Shown: piece after piece, positions 31,036-38,717 of the stretch | Position numbering within the stretch: the stretch's first letter is position 1 | Layout of the letters: every line of letters begins with the position of its first letter | NCBI GenBank assembly: GCA_902781545.1 | Contig: CACZJR010000008.1 | Span: 1 to 38,860, forward strand | Reading direction: 5' to 3' | Origin: an uncultured Spirochaetales bacterium | GTDB lineage: Bacteria; Spirochaetota; Spirochaetia; Sphaerochaetales; Sphaerochaetaceae | Length of the DNA: 38,860 nt | Notes under the pieces: model-generated | What the model was told of the DNA's origin: nothing | What the model saw: the letters and a program-made list of their open reading frames with translations, nothing else | Databases searched by the model: none | Made by a program: the position numbers and the translations under genes

Positions 31036-33174
31036 ATGGAAAAGAAACTAGAAGTAAAAGACCTCCGTATCTCTTTCAAGACGTCAAACGGAAAGGTCCA
31101 GGCTGTAAGAGGAATCGATTTTGACCTGTACAAGGGCGAGACACTTGCCATTGTAGGTGAGTCAGGATCCGGAAAGAGTGTCACAAGCCGCGCCATCATG
31201 GGAATTCTGGCAGGAAACGCCATTGTTGAGAGCGGAAAGATCCTATACGGGGACAAGGACCTTCTGAAGATCTCAGAGGAGGACTTCCATCACCTCAGAG
31301 GTGACAAGATCGCTATGGTCTTCCAGGATCCGCTTTCAAGCCTGAACCCCATCATGCGTGTAGGAGCCCAGCTGATAGAGGCAATGCTCCTGAAGAACAA
31401 GGCAGCCAGGAAAGAGAGTGCCAGAAACATGAAGCGCATGTTCGAGAGCCTTGAGACTCTGATGGACAAGGCCGGATGCGAGGGAAGCAAGGCTGATCTT
31501 GAGAAGTTCAAGCACTTTGAGCTTAAGCACTGCGAGCTTCACAGCCAGTACACCAATGCTTATGCATCTGCGCAGGAGGCGGCCGCATTAAGTGCCCATC
31601 TTGCACTTGCTGTGAGCAAAAATGCAGTAAAGAACCTCAGTCAGGATATCGCTCAGCTTATCCGTGCATGCAAGGAATCCGTAAGCCACTTTGTGGTCAG
31701 GGACAAGAGCGAGAAACTCAACAATCTGATTGAGGTTCTCAAGACAAACACAGGAGCCTATCAGAAAAAGGACCAGCAAGGCATAGATTCCCTGGTCAAA
31801 GCCCTGAAGGACATAGCGGCCATCGAGAATGAGGCCCTTGGCTTCACAGCCCCGAACAACTTCACCCTGGGCTACTACCTCAGCTATGTCAAGGACGAGA
31901 TCCCCAACCTCCCTGTCAAGGAGCTCAATGAGCTGACACACAGGACTGTCGAGACTGATTTCATGAACGCATTCATGGCCAAGCTCCAGAAGGCCGTAGA
32001 TTACTCATGCAGGCAGACCAATGAGGCAAGGACCAGGACCAGCGCGCTTCTGAAGGAGAAGGCCAAGTCCCTGACAAGGGACATGGATGAGAAGATCGTC
32101 AGAGCCATGTTCAAGGATCTCAAGGAGCAGGTTCTGACCTGCCTTGACCCCCTTGAGGTGGACAAGGACAGCCTGACACACACATTCGGATCCTCAGTCG
32201 ACTATGCGCTGGACCTCTACTACAACGGAGAGAAGCGCAACAGGGCAGAGCAGAGACGCTTTGCCCGTGAGGATGCAAAGCACTCAAGGATCATCGCCCG
32301 CGGCAAGGTCCCGGAGTGGGAGGTCATCCCGGCATCTTACATTGACCTGGATCTTGCATTCGGCGAGATAACCGGCACAATGACCGAGATGGCGGCTCAT
32401 TTTGACGCCCAGGTGGGCGGAAACCGCAACGCCAACTTCGCAGCCCGCACGGAGAGGATTGTAGACTACCTGAAGGACAGCGCCCAGCAGTCCGTATTCA
32501 AGCTCTCAAAAGGCAGCGCAAGGGAGAAGGCCATCAAGCTGATGGAGAGCGTCGGAATTGACGAGCCCAGACGCCGCTACCGCCAGTATCCGTTCGAGTT
32601 CTCAGGCGGAATGCGCCAGCGTATTGTCATTGCCATAGCTCTTACCGCCGACCCGGATGTGCTTATCTGCGACGAGCCAACCACAGCCCTGGATGTCACG
32701 ATCCAGGCCCAGATCCTTGAGCTGATCAACAACCTGAAGAAGGAGCGCAACCTCTCTGTCATATTCATCACCCATGACCTCGGTGTCGTGGCCAACATGG
32801 CAGACAGGATCGCAGTCATGTACGCCGGAAAGATCGTCGAGTACGGAACCGCAGACGAGGTCTTCTACAGCCCGGCGCACCCGTACACATGGGCTCTTCT
32901 CTCATCCGTGCCAGACCTGGACACCAAGGAGAAGCTGGAGTCCATCCCCGGAACCCCACCGAACATGATCTATCCGCCTAAGGGCGATGCCTTCGCTCCC
33001 AGAAACAAATATGCTCTTGAAATAGATTTCGAGGAGCAGCCTCCGATGTTCAAGATCACGGACACCCACTATGCGGCCACATGGCTCTTGCATCCGGATG
33101 CACCTAAGATGGAGATGCCTGCAGTGGTCACGGAGAGAATCAACCGCATGAAGCAGAAAGGAGGTGCCAGATGA
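31036..33174 (+). CDS. oppD: Oligopeptide ATPase OppD with a large internal insertion
   Basis: ATPase of the importer. The 712 residues are about twice the usual 330-360. Walker A GESGSGKS is at 41-48 and Q-loop FQDP at 96-99. About 375 extra residues (roughly 120-495), helical, charged and without a motif I know, precede signature FSGGMRQR at 522-529. Walker B LICDEP is at 543-548 and ITHD at 578-581. The C-terminal tail lacks the cysteines of many OppD tails and reads GDAFAPRNKYALEIDFEEQPP with HYAATWLL, the Firmicutes Ami/Opp type. The frame is continuous. GGAGGAAG precedes the ATG. Confidence 0.93.
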   Translation: MEKKLEVKDLRISFKTSNGKVQAVRGIDFDLYKGETLAIVGESGSGKSVTSRAIMGILAGNAIVESGKILYGDKDLLKISEEDFHHLRGDKIAMVFQDPLSSLNPIMRVGAQLIEAMLLKNKAARKESARNMKRMFESLETLMDKAGCEGSKADLEKFKHFELKHCELHSQYTNAYASAQEAAALSAHLALAVSKNAVKNLSQDIAQLIRACKESVSHFVVRDKSEKLNNLIEVLKTNTGAYQKKDQQGIDSLVKALKDIAAIENEALGFTAPNNFTLGYYLSYVKDEIPNLPVKELNELTHRTVETDFMNAFMAKLQKAVDYSCRQTNEARTRTSALLKEKAKSLTRDMDEKIVRAMFKDLKEQVLTCLDPLEVDKDSLTHTFGSSVDYALDLYYNGEKRNRAEQRRFAREDAKHSRIIARGKVPEWEVIPASYIDLDLAFGEITGTMTEMAAHFDAQVGGNRNANFAARTERIVDYLKDSAQQSVFKLSKGSAREKAIKLMESVGIDEPRRRYRQYPFEFSGGMRQRIVIAIALTADPDVLICDEPTTALDVTIQAQILELINNLKKERNLSVIFITHDLGVVANMADRIAVMYAGKIVEYGTADEVFYSPAHPYTWALLSSVPDLDTKEKLESIPGTPPNMIYPPKGDAFAPRNKYALEIDFEEQPPMFKITDTHYAATWLLHPDAPKMEMPAVVTERINRMKQKGGAR

Positions 33175-34226
33175 ATGATGATGTATTATTGAGCGTCCAG
33201 CACCTTTCCATGTATTTCGGAAAGGGCCCCTATGCCAAGAAAGCGGTGGATGATGTCTCCTTTGACATCCATAAGGGCGAGGTCTTCGGCCTTGTCGGAG
33301 AGTCCGGCTGCGGAAAGACCACAACCGGAAGGACGATCATCAGGCTCTACAACGCAACAGGCGGAAACGTCTACTTCAAGGGCCAGAGGATCGTTGCGGG
33401 CGACCTTGAGTACAGGAAGGAGATCAAGGACCTCCAGGAGAAGCTCAAGGGCGCAAGTGCAGAGGAAGCCGAGAAGTACAAGAGCCGCATCGCAGAGCTC
33501 AGGACAGAGATCAAGAAGGCCAGACATGACCAGAAGCATGCCGACAAGAAGCTTGTGACCAAGATCCAGATGATCTATCAGGATCCGGTTGCATCCCTTG
33601 ACCCCAGAATGACCGTGCGTGAGATAATCGCTGAAGGCCTGAAGATCCAGGGAATCAAGGACAAGGCCTACATCGACGAGCAGGTCTACAAGATGCTGGA
33701 TACCGTAGGTCTTGTGCGCGAGCATGCCCAGCGCTACCCGCATGAGTTCTCAGGCGGACAGAGACAGAGAATCGGAGTCGCAAGGTCCGTCATCATGAAC
33801 CCTGAGGTGATAATCGCCGACGAGCCTATCTCCGCACTTGATGTCTCCATCCGTGCCCAGGTGATCAACCTCCTGAATGACCTCAGGAACAGCATGGGTC
33901 TTACAATCCTGTTCATCGCCCACGACCTCTCGGTAGTCAAATACTTCTCCGACAGGATTGGAGTCATGTATTTCGGAAAGATGGTTGAGATGGCCAGTAG
34001 TGACGAACTCTTCCTGAACCCGCTTCATCCGTACACAAGGTCCCTTCTGTCTGCAATCCCGCAGCCGGATCCCGAGTATGAGAAGGGCAGGACCAGGATC
34101 AGCTACAACCCGCTTGTGGACCATGACTACAGCACGGACAAGCCATCCTTCAGGGAGATCAAGAAGGGGCATTTCGTGCACTGCAACCAGGCTGAGTTCG
34201 ACAGATACCTGAAGATACTGAAGTAA
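33171..34226 (+). CDS. oppF: Oligopeptide ATPase OppF with coiled-coil insertion
   Basis: Second ATPase, pairing with OppD. Walker A GESGCGKT is at 43-50, Q-loop YQDP at 136-139, then [19 protein letters not shown] and IAHDLSVV. Between Walker A and the Q-loop, residues about 76-128 are an extra charged segment ([19 protein letters not shown] and [15 protein letters not shown]) that should form a helical hairpin or coiled coil. The C-terminus, [19 protein letters not shown], is of the Ami/OppF type. The start overlaps the oppD stop (ATGA), with AAAGGAGGTG before it. Total length is 351. Confidence 0.94.
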   Translation: MNDDVLLSVQHLSMYFGKGPYAKKAVDDVSFDIHKGEVFGLVGESGCGKTTTGRTIIRLYNATGGNVYFKGQRIVAGDLEYRKEIKDLQEKLKGASAEEAEKYKSRIAELRTEIKKARHDQKHADKKLVTKIQMIYQDPVASLDPRMTVREIIAEGLKIQGIKDKAYIDEQVYKMLDTVGLVREHAQRYPHEFSGGQRQRIGVARSVIMNPEVIIADEPISALDVSIRAQVINLLNDLRNSMGLTILFIAHDLSVVKYFSDRIGVMYFGKMVEMASSDELFLNPLHPYTRSLLSAIPQPDPEYEKGRTRISYNPLVDHDYSTDKPSFREIKKGHFVHCNQAEFDRYLKILK

Positions 34227-34230
34227 GGCA

Positions 34231-34605
34231 ATGAAGAAGTCAGTCAAGCATCTGATATACTGTGCAGTCACACTGACACTTGTCTTTGTGACTGCAGTCC
34301 TGCAGGGACTCTTCAATCCCCCCAGCGGGATGAGGGTCTCTGTCATCATCTGCAACGCGTTCTTCATCATCGGCGTTCTGATGGCAGGAATCGGAATCCT
34401 CTCCTGGGCAGGATCGAAGGGCACCTATGATATCTTCAGCTATGCCGGCAAGGTGATCCTGGTCAAGTTCAAGCCCAAGGAGAAGATGCAGTCCTATTAC
34501 GACTACACCCAGGAGAAGAGCAAGAACCGCAAGGCCTGGCTCAAGGAACTGACCATCTGGGGTGCCATCTGCATTGCAATCTCCGCATTGCTGATCTTTG
34601 TCTGA
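34231..34605 (+). CDS. DUF3899-like small membrane protein
   Basis: A 124-residue membrane protein at the end of the opp operon, four bases after oppF. Three hydrophobic segments lie near 8-27, 37-59 and 106-124. The middle part, WAGSKGTYDIFSYAGKVILVKFKP, and a conserved polar loop with YYDYTQEKSKNRKAW fit DUF3899. Function unknown. DUF3899 genes are often found after oligopeptide transporter genes in Firmicutes, so a role in assembly or regulation is plausible but unproven. Confidence 0.75.
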   Translation: MKKSVKHLIYCAVTLTLVFVTAVLQGLFNPPSGMRVSVIICNAFFIIGVLMAGIGILSWAGSKGTYDIFSYAGKVILVKFKPKEKMQSYYDYTQEKSKNRKAWLKELTIWGAICIAISALLIFV

Positions 34606-34614
34606 TTCCTGCAT

Positions 34615-34825
34615 CTACAACCTCTGCAAAATCGTCTCCAGAATTCTCATGTCTTCATTGATGCTTATCTCAAAGGCTTTCTTGCCGGCATCCTTAATGG
34701 AAGATCCGATGTGGTAGAGCTCCTTGTTGTCCAGGATCAAGAAACGGTCATGATTTTCAACGGTCCGTACTGATTGTTGAAATCATTGTACTCCTTGTCT
34801 GTTACCTTGCAGCTCTTCTGGTTGG
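34615..34825 (-). pseudogene. ORF6N-domain protein, C-terminal remnant
   Basis: Two overlapping minus-strand frames read as the end of an ORF6N-domain protein. One gives NQKSCKVTDKEYNDFNNQYG, and the other HDRFLILDNKELYHIGSSI continuing to KDAGKKAFEI and stopping at 34615. A small deletion or frameshift separates them. HDRFLI(I/L)D and YHIG.S.KD.GKK are characteristic. The N-terminal part lies on the other side of the IS element at 36475-36653, and the middle of the gene is missing. Confidence 0.75.
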
Positions 34826-34896
34826 TGATCTGAACCCTTCTAGGGTAACATAAAATAGTCACTGCACCTCTTACGGGTTACGGAAGGAGGAATGCA

Positions 34897-35460
34897 GTGG
34901 CATACAGTAACAAAGTTAGAACAGAAGTCATGAAAGCATTGTCTGAAGGAATGTCCGGGTCGAAGGCCTCACAGGTCTTCAACATCTCTCAACAGACCAT
35001 CAGCAACTGGAAAAAGAATCCAGACTGGTACCTGAATGGGAAGCAGGAAGAGTACCGGCCTCATGACATAGAAGAAAAAGTTGAGGTTCTACGTCTGATT
35101 GAAATGGGCACGCAGTCAATCAGACAAATAGCCAGGAAAAAAGGAATCAGCCAGAACACAATTTGCCGATGGGTTAAGGAAAAGAAACACATTCTTGCTG
35201 TATACTCTACAGAGGGGCAGCATCCTGCGACTGCGGTCACATGGAAGCCAGAACCTCTGGAGGACAAGATGGCAAGGAAAGAGCATCCCGATACTAAAGC
35301 CGAGAACAAGACGCTCAGGGAGGAGAACCAGTACCTGAAGGCAAAGGTCGCCTATTTGGAGAAACTGATGGAGCTGAGCGGCACTCCGGCCGGAGAGTTC
35401 AAAAAAAAACTAGATTCCAAGCCATCAGAGCTGTCCTCGAATCAGGAACCGGACAAGTAA
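34897..35460 (+). CDS. IS3-family transposase OrfA
   Basis: DNA-binding subunit of the element's transposase, 187 residues. It starts with GTG behind GGAGG. Two helix-turn-helix segments are visible: MSGSKASQVFNISQQTISNWK (about 19-39) and IRQIARKKGISQNTICRWVK (about 75-94). A leucine-zipper-like coil, LREENQYLKAKVAYLEKLMEL, follows. The A9 run near codon 169 permits a -1 shift into OrfB. OrfA alone usually regulates transposition, and the fused OrfAB acts as transposase. Length is larger than common OrfA because of the doubled HTH. Confidence 0.88.
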   Translation: MAYSNKVRTEVMKALSEGMSGSKASQVFNISQQTISNWKKNPDWYLNGKQEEYRPHDIEEKVEVLRLIEMGTQSIRQIARKKGISQNTICRWVKEKKHILAVYSTEGQHPATAVTWKPEPLEDKMARKEHPDTKAENKTLREENQYLKAKVAYLEKLMELSGTPAGEFKKKLDSKPSELSSNQEPDK

Positions 35461-36329
35461 ACCTGCTCTGCAGGATAGCCGATGTATCCAGAAAGAACTA
35501 CTACGCTTTTCTCAAGCGGCCGGACATATCGGAGGATGATGCTGAGATCCTGGGAAACATCATTGTTCTTCAAAAGGAGCATGACAACGGTGTCGGCTAC
35601 AGGGAAATGACTAGGCTTGTCAGGAGTAGAATCCGCAGACCTGTCAACGCAAAACGGGTTAAAAGACTGATGAAAGAGAACGACCTTCTTTCTTCTGTGA
35701 GGAAAAGGAAATTCTCCGAAGAGGTCTATGCCAGACGTAGAGAACTCAAAGGCATGGTACCTCCGGATTTGATCAAACGTTGTTTCTTCTCCCTTGAACC
35801 GCGAAGACGTCTAGTAGAGGACATCACATATATCCAGGGCGAAGAGCGTGTGGAGTATCTCAACACCATCTCTGATTTGTTCAACGGTGAGATTCTTGCA
35901 TGGAGCATCTCGACATCCCCCGATTCCGAGTTGTGCATCGAAACGATTGAGAGGCTCTGCCAGACATGGGGAGATTGCTTTCAGGGAACAATCATCCACA
36001 GTGATCTCGGCAGCTCTTACATGTCCTACGAGTACATGAAAGCTGTCAAGAATCATGGCATGATCATGAGTGTAGGAAAGAAAGGCTGTTGCTATGACAA
36101 CGCTGCCATGGAGTCCCTGAACGGAATCATCAAGACAGAGGCTCTGTACTGCAGATTCGGCAAGACGAAAGTAAGGGAGCGCAGAGTTCCAATCGACGAA
36201 CTAAGAGAAGCCGTGGTGCGATTTATCGAGTACTACAACAGCGAGAGGCCGAAGAAAAGACTTGGTTGGCTCTCTCCTGTGGAGTTCAGAAACAGGAATC
36301 CAAAAGGGACCTATCTTGTCCCGATTTGA
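35403..36329 (+). CDS. IS3-family transposase OrfB (by -1 frameshift)
   Basis: Catalytic part of the transposase. The frame is open from the A9 slippery run at 35401-35409, reading RFQAIRAVLESGTGQ then LLCRIADVSRKNYYAFLKR, the normal OrfB beginning. The first ATG in this frame is only at 35607. An HTH_21 region (GYREMTRLVRSRIRR) leads to the rve domain with DDE residues: D in VEDITYIQ, D in IHSDLGSSY and E in MESLNGIIKTE. The C-terminal YYNSERPKKRLGWLSPVEF is typical. Expressed as OrfAB. It appears intact. Confidence 0.88.
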   Translation, partial: KKTRFQAIRAVLESGTGQVNLLCRIADVSRKNYYAFLKRPDISEDDAEILGNIIVLQKEHDNGVGYREMTRLVRSRIRRPVNAKRVKRLMKENDLLSSVRKRKFSEEVYARRRELKGMVPPDLIKRCFFSLEPRRRLVEDITYIQGEERVEYLNTISDLFNGEILAWSISTSPDSELCIETIERLCQTWGDCFQGTIIHSDLGSSYMSYEYMKAVKNHGMIMSVGKKGCCYDNAAMESLNGIIKTEALYCRFGKTKVRERRVPIDELREAVVRFIEYYNSERPKKRLGWLSPVEFRNRNPKGTYLVPI

Positions 36330-36474
36330 AAAAGGCTTGACTACTGGTCAATCTGGTAGGATTATTAGCCTGTCATTAAAGAACTGTTACCCCTCAGGGG
36401 TGCAGTGAGAAAAAACATGTCACCCGTTCTGGGTTCAGTGACATAAAAGTGTCACCTTCTAGGGGTCCTATTCA

Positions 36475-36653
36475 TGGTCCATCCTCAATGTTTGCTCTGC
36501 CAATTTGGCATTTCAATCCATCTAATTCCTCCTGAGACAACTGAAAACAAAAATCACTCGGAAAACGTCCTTGGTTACGTTTGACTTGTCCAGCATCACC
36601 TGAACACCTCTTATGGTGTAGATCCTACTGCGAATGTCATCTTGAGACAGGTC
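36475..36653 (-). pseudogene. ORF6N-domain protein, N-terminal remnant
   Basis: Minus-strand remnants of the ORF6N domain. One frame reads [18 protein letters not shown]. After a deletion another frame reads [19 protein letters not shown] and [19 protein letters not shown] up to the IS boundary. The stretch between, normally the catalytic-like ELYG region, is lost, and a stop precedes the first part. Together with 34615-34825 it shows that the gene was decaying as well as interrupted. Confidence 0.75.
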
Positions 36654-36665
36654 TTACTTTCCTGC

Positions 36666-36693
36666 TTGCAAAAAAAGCGTGCTTAAGTATGAT
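36666..36693 (+). promoter_or_regulatory. Promoter of the ROK regulator
   Basis: TTGCAA (36666-36671), a 16-nt spacer, TATGAT (36688-36693). The ATG at 36700 lies six bases after the -10 box, so transcription would begin at or next to the start codon. No ribosome binding site is present. Confidence 0.7.
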
Positions 36694-36699
36694 AGAATC

Positions 36700-37815
36700 A
36701 TGTCAGAAATGAAACTCTCACAGCCCAAGTCGGCAAGGACAATAAACACAGCAAGGGTTCTCGGATGCCTGAGGACCCACGACAACCTCTCAAAGGCAGA
36801 GACCGCCAGGGTTCTGGACCTCAACAAGGTCTCGACCGGTGAGATTGTGGATGACCTGATCTCCGAAGGTCTTGTCAAGGAGACCGGCAAGATGGAGAGC
36901 ACAAACGGCAGAAGGCCCATCTGCCTCTCCATTGTCTCAGATGCCCGCTATGTCCTCAGCGTTGACATCGGAAGCAAGAACACCACGGTTGCGCTGTGCA
37001 ATCTGCTTTCAGAGCCTCTTCATTTCGAGAGAATCCCCACCGTCACAAAGGACAGGAAGGTGGAGGAGTTCTGTGTTGAGATCATCAAGAGCTGCATCCG
37101 CGTCATCAGGCTCGCCGACAAGACTAAGATTCTTGGAGCCGGAATCTCCGTGGGAGGAAAGGTCTCAGAGGACGGCAGGACCATAATCAGCTGTCCGTAC
37201 CTCCCATGGGACAACATCCCCATCGCGGAGGCATTCGAGCAGGTCCTGAAGATGCAGGCGGTGGCCAGAAACAGCACCTATGCCCTTGTCGATGCCGAGC
37301 GCTATGCCTCCTACGGTACGGACCTTCTGGTCTCAAATGACCCCATTATATATATAGAATGGGGAAACTCGGTCAACATGGCCCTGGTCTGCGCAGACCG
37401 TGTCTTCGGTGCCGGAAACGGCTTTGCCCACCTGAAAGTCTCCCAGACAGGACTTTGCTCCTGCGGTCAGATCGGCTGCCTTGAGGCCAACGTCTCAGCA
37501 TGGGCGCTTTCCGGAAATACGGAGACGCACCTGAAGGATCTCTGGACCAAGGTCGAGAAAGAAACCCTCCAGTGCATGGCCAATGCAATTGCCATGACAG
37601 TGCAGATCACTGGCTCAAGCAAGGTGGTGATAAGCGGGGAGGGTGCCACAATCACTGATTACTGCCTCCGCGAGCTTCAGAAGCTCTGCCCCGGAATGGA
37701 GATCACAAGGTCCAACCTTGGCGAGAAAGCCAACATAATGGCAGCAGCGGAGATTGCCCTGGACAAGTGGGTCTACATGACATCCATGCTGGAGAAGATG
37801 CGATCCTGGCTGTGA
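36700..37815 (+). CDS. ROK family transcriptional regulator
   Basis: A sugar-responsive DNA-binding protein with a ROK (repressor/ORF/kinase) effector domain, 371 residues. An N-terminal winged helix (about 12-65: NTARVLGCLRTHDNLSKAETA, STGEIVDDLISEGLV) binds DNA. The ROK part has VLSVDIGSKNTTVALC near 82-97 and the zinc motif CSCGQIGCLEA near 249-259. The G-x-G of true kinases is weakly kept (GAGISVGGK). It probably controls a carbohydrate locus, and the starch operon is a candidate target though distant. Start at 36700; an extension to 36679 would precede the promoter. Confidence 0.92.
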   Translation: MSEMKLSQPKSARTINTARVLGCLRTHDNLSKAETARVLDLNKVSTGEIVDDLISEGLVKETGKMESTNGRRPICLSIVSDARYVLSVDIGSKNTTVALCNLLSEPLHFERIPTVTKDRKVEEFCVEIIKSCIRVIRLADKTKILGAGISVGGKVSEDGRTIISCPYLPWDNIPIAEAFEQVLKMQAVARNSTYALVDAERYASYGTDLLVSNDPIIYIEWGNSVNMALVCADRVFGAGNGFAHLKVSQTGLCSCGQIGCLEANVSAWALSGNTETHLKDLWTKVEKETLQCMANAIAMTVQITGSSKVVISGEGATITDYCLRELQKLCPGMEITRSNLGEKANIMAAAEIALDKWVYMTSMLEKMRSWL

Positions 37816-37957
37816 GAGCCTTCAAAGTAAAAATTTTTTTTCAAACGAGAAATTAAAAATTTAAAAAAATTATTAAAAATCCATTGACGTACAGCTGAGT
37901 ATGAGTTATAAAGTATAGCAGGGAAAACATATTAGCTTAAAAGGAAATGGAGAAACA
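37816..37957 (+). promoter_or_regulatory. A-tract promoter region of the secreted protein gene
   Basis: A run of A- and T-tracts (37828-37880), like an UP element, precedes TTGACG (37884-37889), a 17-nt spacer and TATAAA (37907-37912). GGAG lies seven bases before the ATG at 37958. This suggests strong expression. Confidence 0.8.
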
Positions 37958-38551
37958 ATGAAGAAAGCACTGATTATTCTGACAGTTCTTCTCATTATCT
38001 TGGGAGCAGCATTCGCTGAAACCAAAAGCGGAAATACCTTCAGAATCAAGTCTCAGGTAGGCCGCGTCACCATAGAGCAGGCAAATGAGCAGACAAAGCT
38101 GTACTCCATCAAGGTCTCAACCGGTGATAATGAGAGCACATCAGAAGACACCAATTACTATCTTTCTGGTTACAACATCGCAGAGGAAGACGTCGTCGTG
38201 CTCCTCGAGGTGATACAGAACGCCATGACAAGGACTGATGAGTCAATCACGCTCACGGCTGATGTCAGCCCGTTCTCTCTGGCTGATGACACAGGAACCT
38301 ACGCATCAGAGGGTATCCTTATAGATAGTGTGAAGGGTAATCCTGAGAACAACAGCATGGCAGTTGAGACCGAGGTTGACAATTTCAGGAAGAGACTGAG
38401 CCTGTCTTTGGCATATGCCGGAGCCTCTGAGGAAGTGGAGGCGGGTACTAAGATCGCCACATTCCGCATTGTCTGGACAAAGAAGCCTGAACTGGCAGAG
38501 CATCCTGGCGTCTACACCGCGGATATCACCCTCACATATGACATCACGTGA
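37958..38551 (+). CDS. Small secreted protein, paralogue of 23566
   Basis: A 197-residue secreted protein of unknown function. Signal MKKALIILTVLLIILGAAFA is cleaved before ETKS. The start of the mature part, TFRIKSQVGRVTIEQANEQTK, resembles that of the next gene (RITIKSVVERVDPQY). Its end, IATFRIVWTKKPELAEHPGVY and TADITLTY, matches the protein at 23566-24189. The mature part has no cysteine and is beta-prone, with Thr, Ser and Glu. Strong promoter and good ribosome site. It may be a surface or periplasmic structural subunit, but no named family is recognised. Confidence 0.75.
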   Translation: MKKALIILTVLLIILGAAFAETKSGNTFRIKSQVGRVTIEQANEQTKLYSIKVSTGDNESTSEDTNYYLSGYNIAEEDVVVLLEVIQNAMTRTDESITLTADVSPFSLADDTGTYASEGILIDSVKGNPENNSMAVETEVDNFRKRLSLSLAYAGASEEVEAGTKIATFRIVWTKKPELAEHPGVYTADITLTYDIT

Positions 38552-38717
38552 GGCTGATGCCAGGCGTGAAAAAAGAAGGTTGAAATTCCTTTTAAAAAAT
38601 CTTTAAAAATTTTTAAAAAAATTTTGAAAAATAGTTGACAACTTGACGACATATGTATTACATTATCGTTGGGCATTAAAAAAACATATAATCTTTCAAA
38701 GGAAGAGGAAAAGAAAA
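38552..38717 (+). promoter_or_regulatory. A-tract promoter region of the last gene
   Basis: Repeated TTTAAAAA tracts (38589-38632) precede TTGACA (38635-38640) and TACATT (38659-38664, 18-nt spacer). The design copies that before 37958. GGAAGAGGAAAAG lies before the ATG at 38718. Confidence 0.75.

Larger units (their letters stand above)
34826..36474 (+). mobile_element. IS3-family insertion sequence
   Basis: About 1.65 kb with two overlapping transposase frames joined by an A9 slippery run. The ends form an imperfect inverted repeat of about 43 bp beginning TGA and ending TCA, strongest over GGT(A/G)ACA and GTCACTG(C/A)ACC. A TGG on each side (34823-34825, 36475-36477) fits a 3-bp target duplication. 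The element splits an ORF6N-domain pseudogene. The right end carries an extra copy of the terminal motif (about 36385-36430). Confidence 0.85.

Noticed and set aside
31390-32520. OppD as two genes fused by a sequencing error
   Set aside because: The frame is continuous, codon use is constant, and ATPase motifs on both sides belong to one domain.
33186-34424. Antisense frames of 185 and 224 codons in oppF
   Set aside because: Shadows rich in Leu, Val and Asp; the sense strand carries all ABC motifs.
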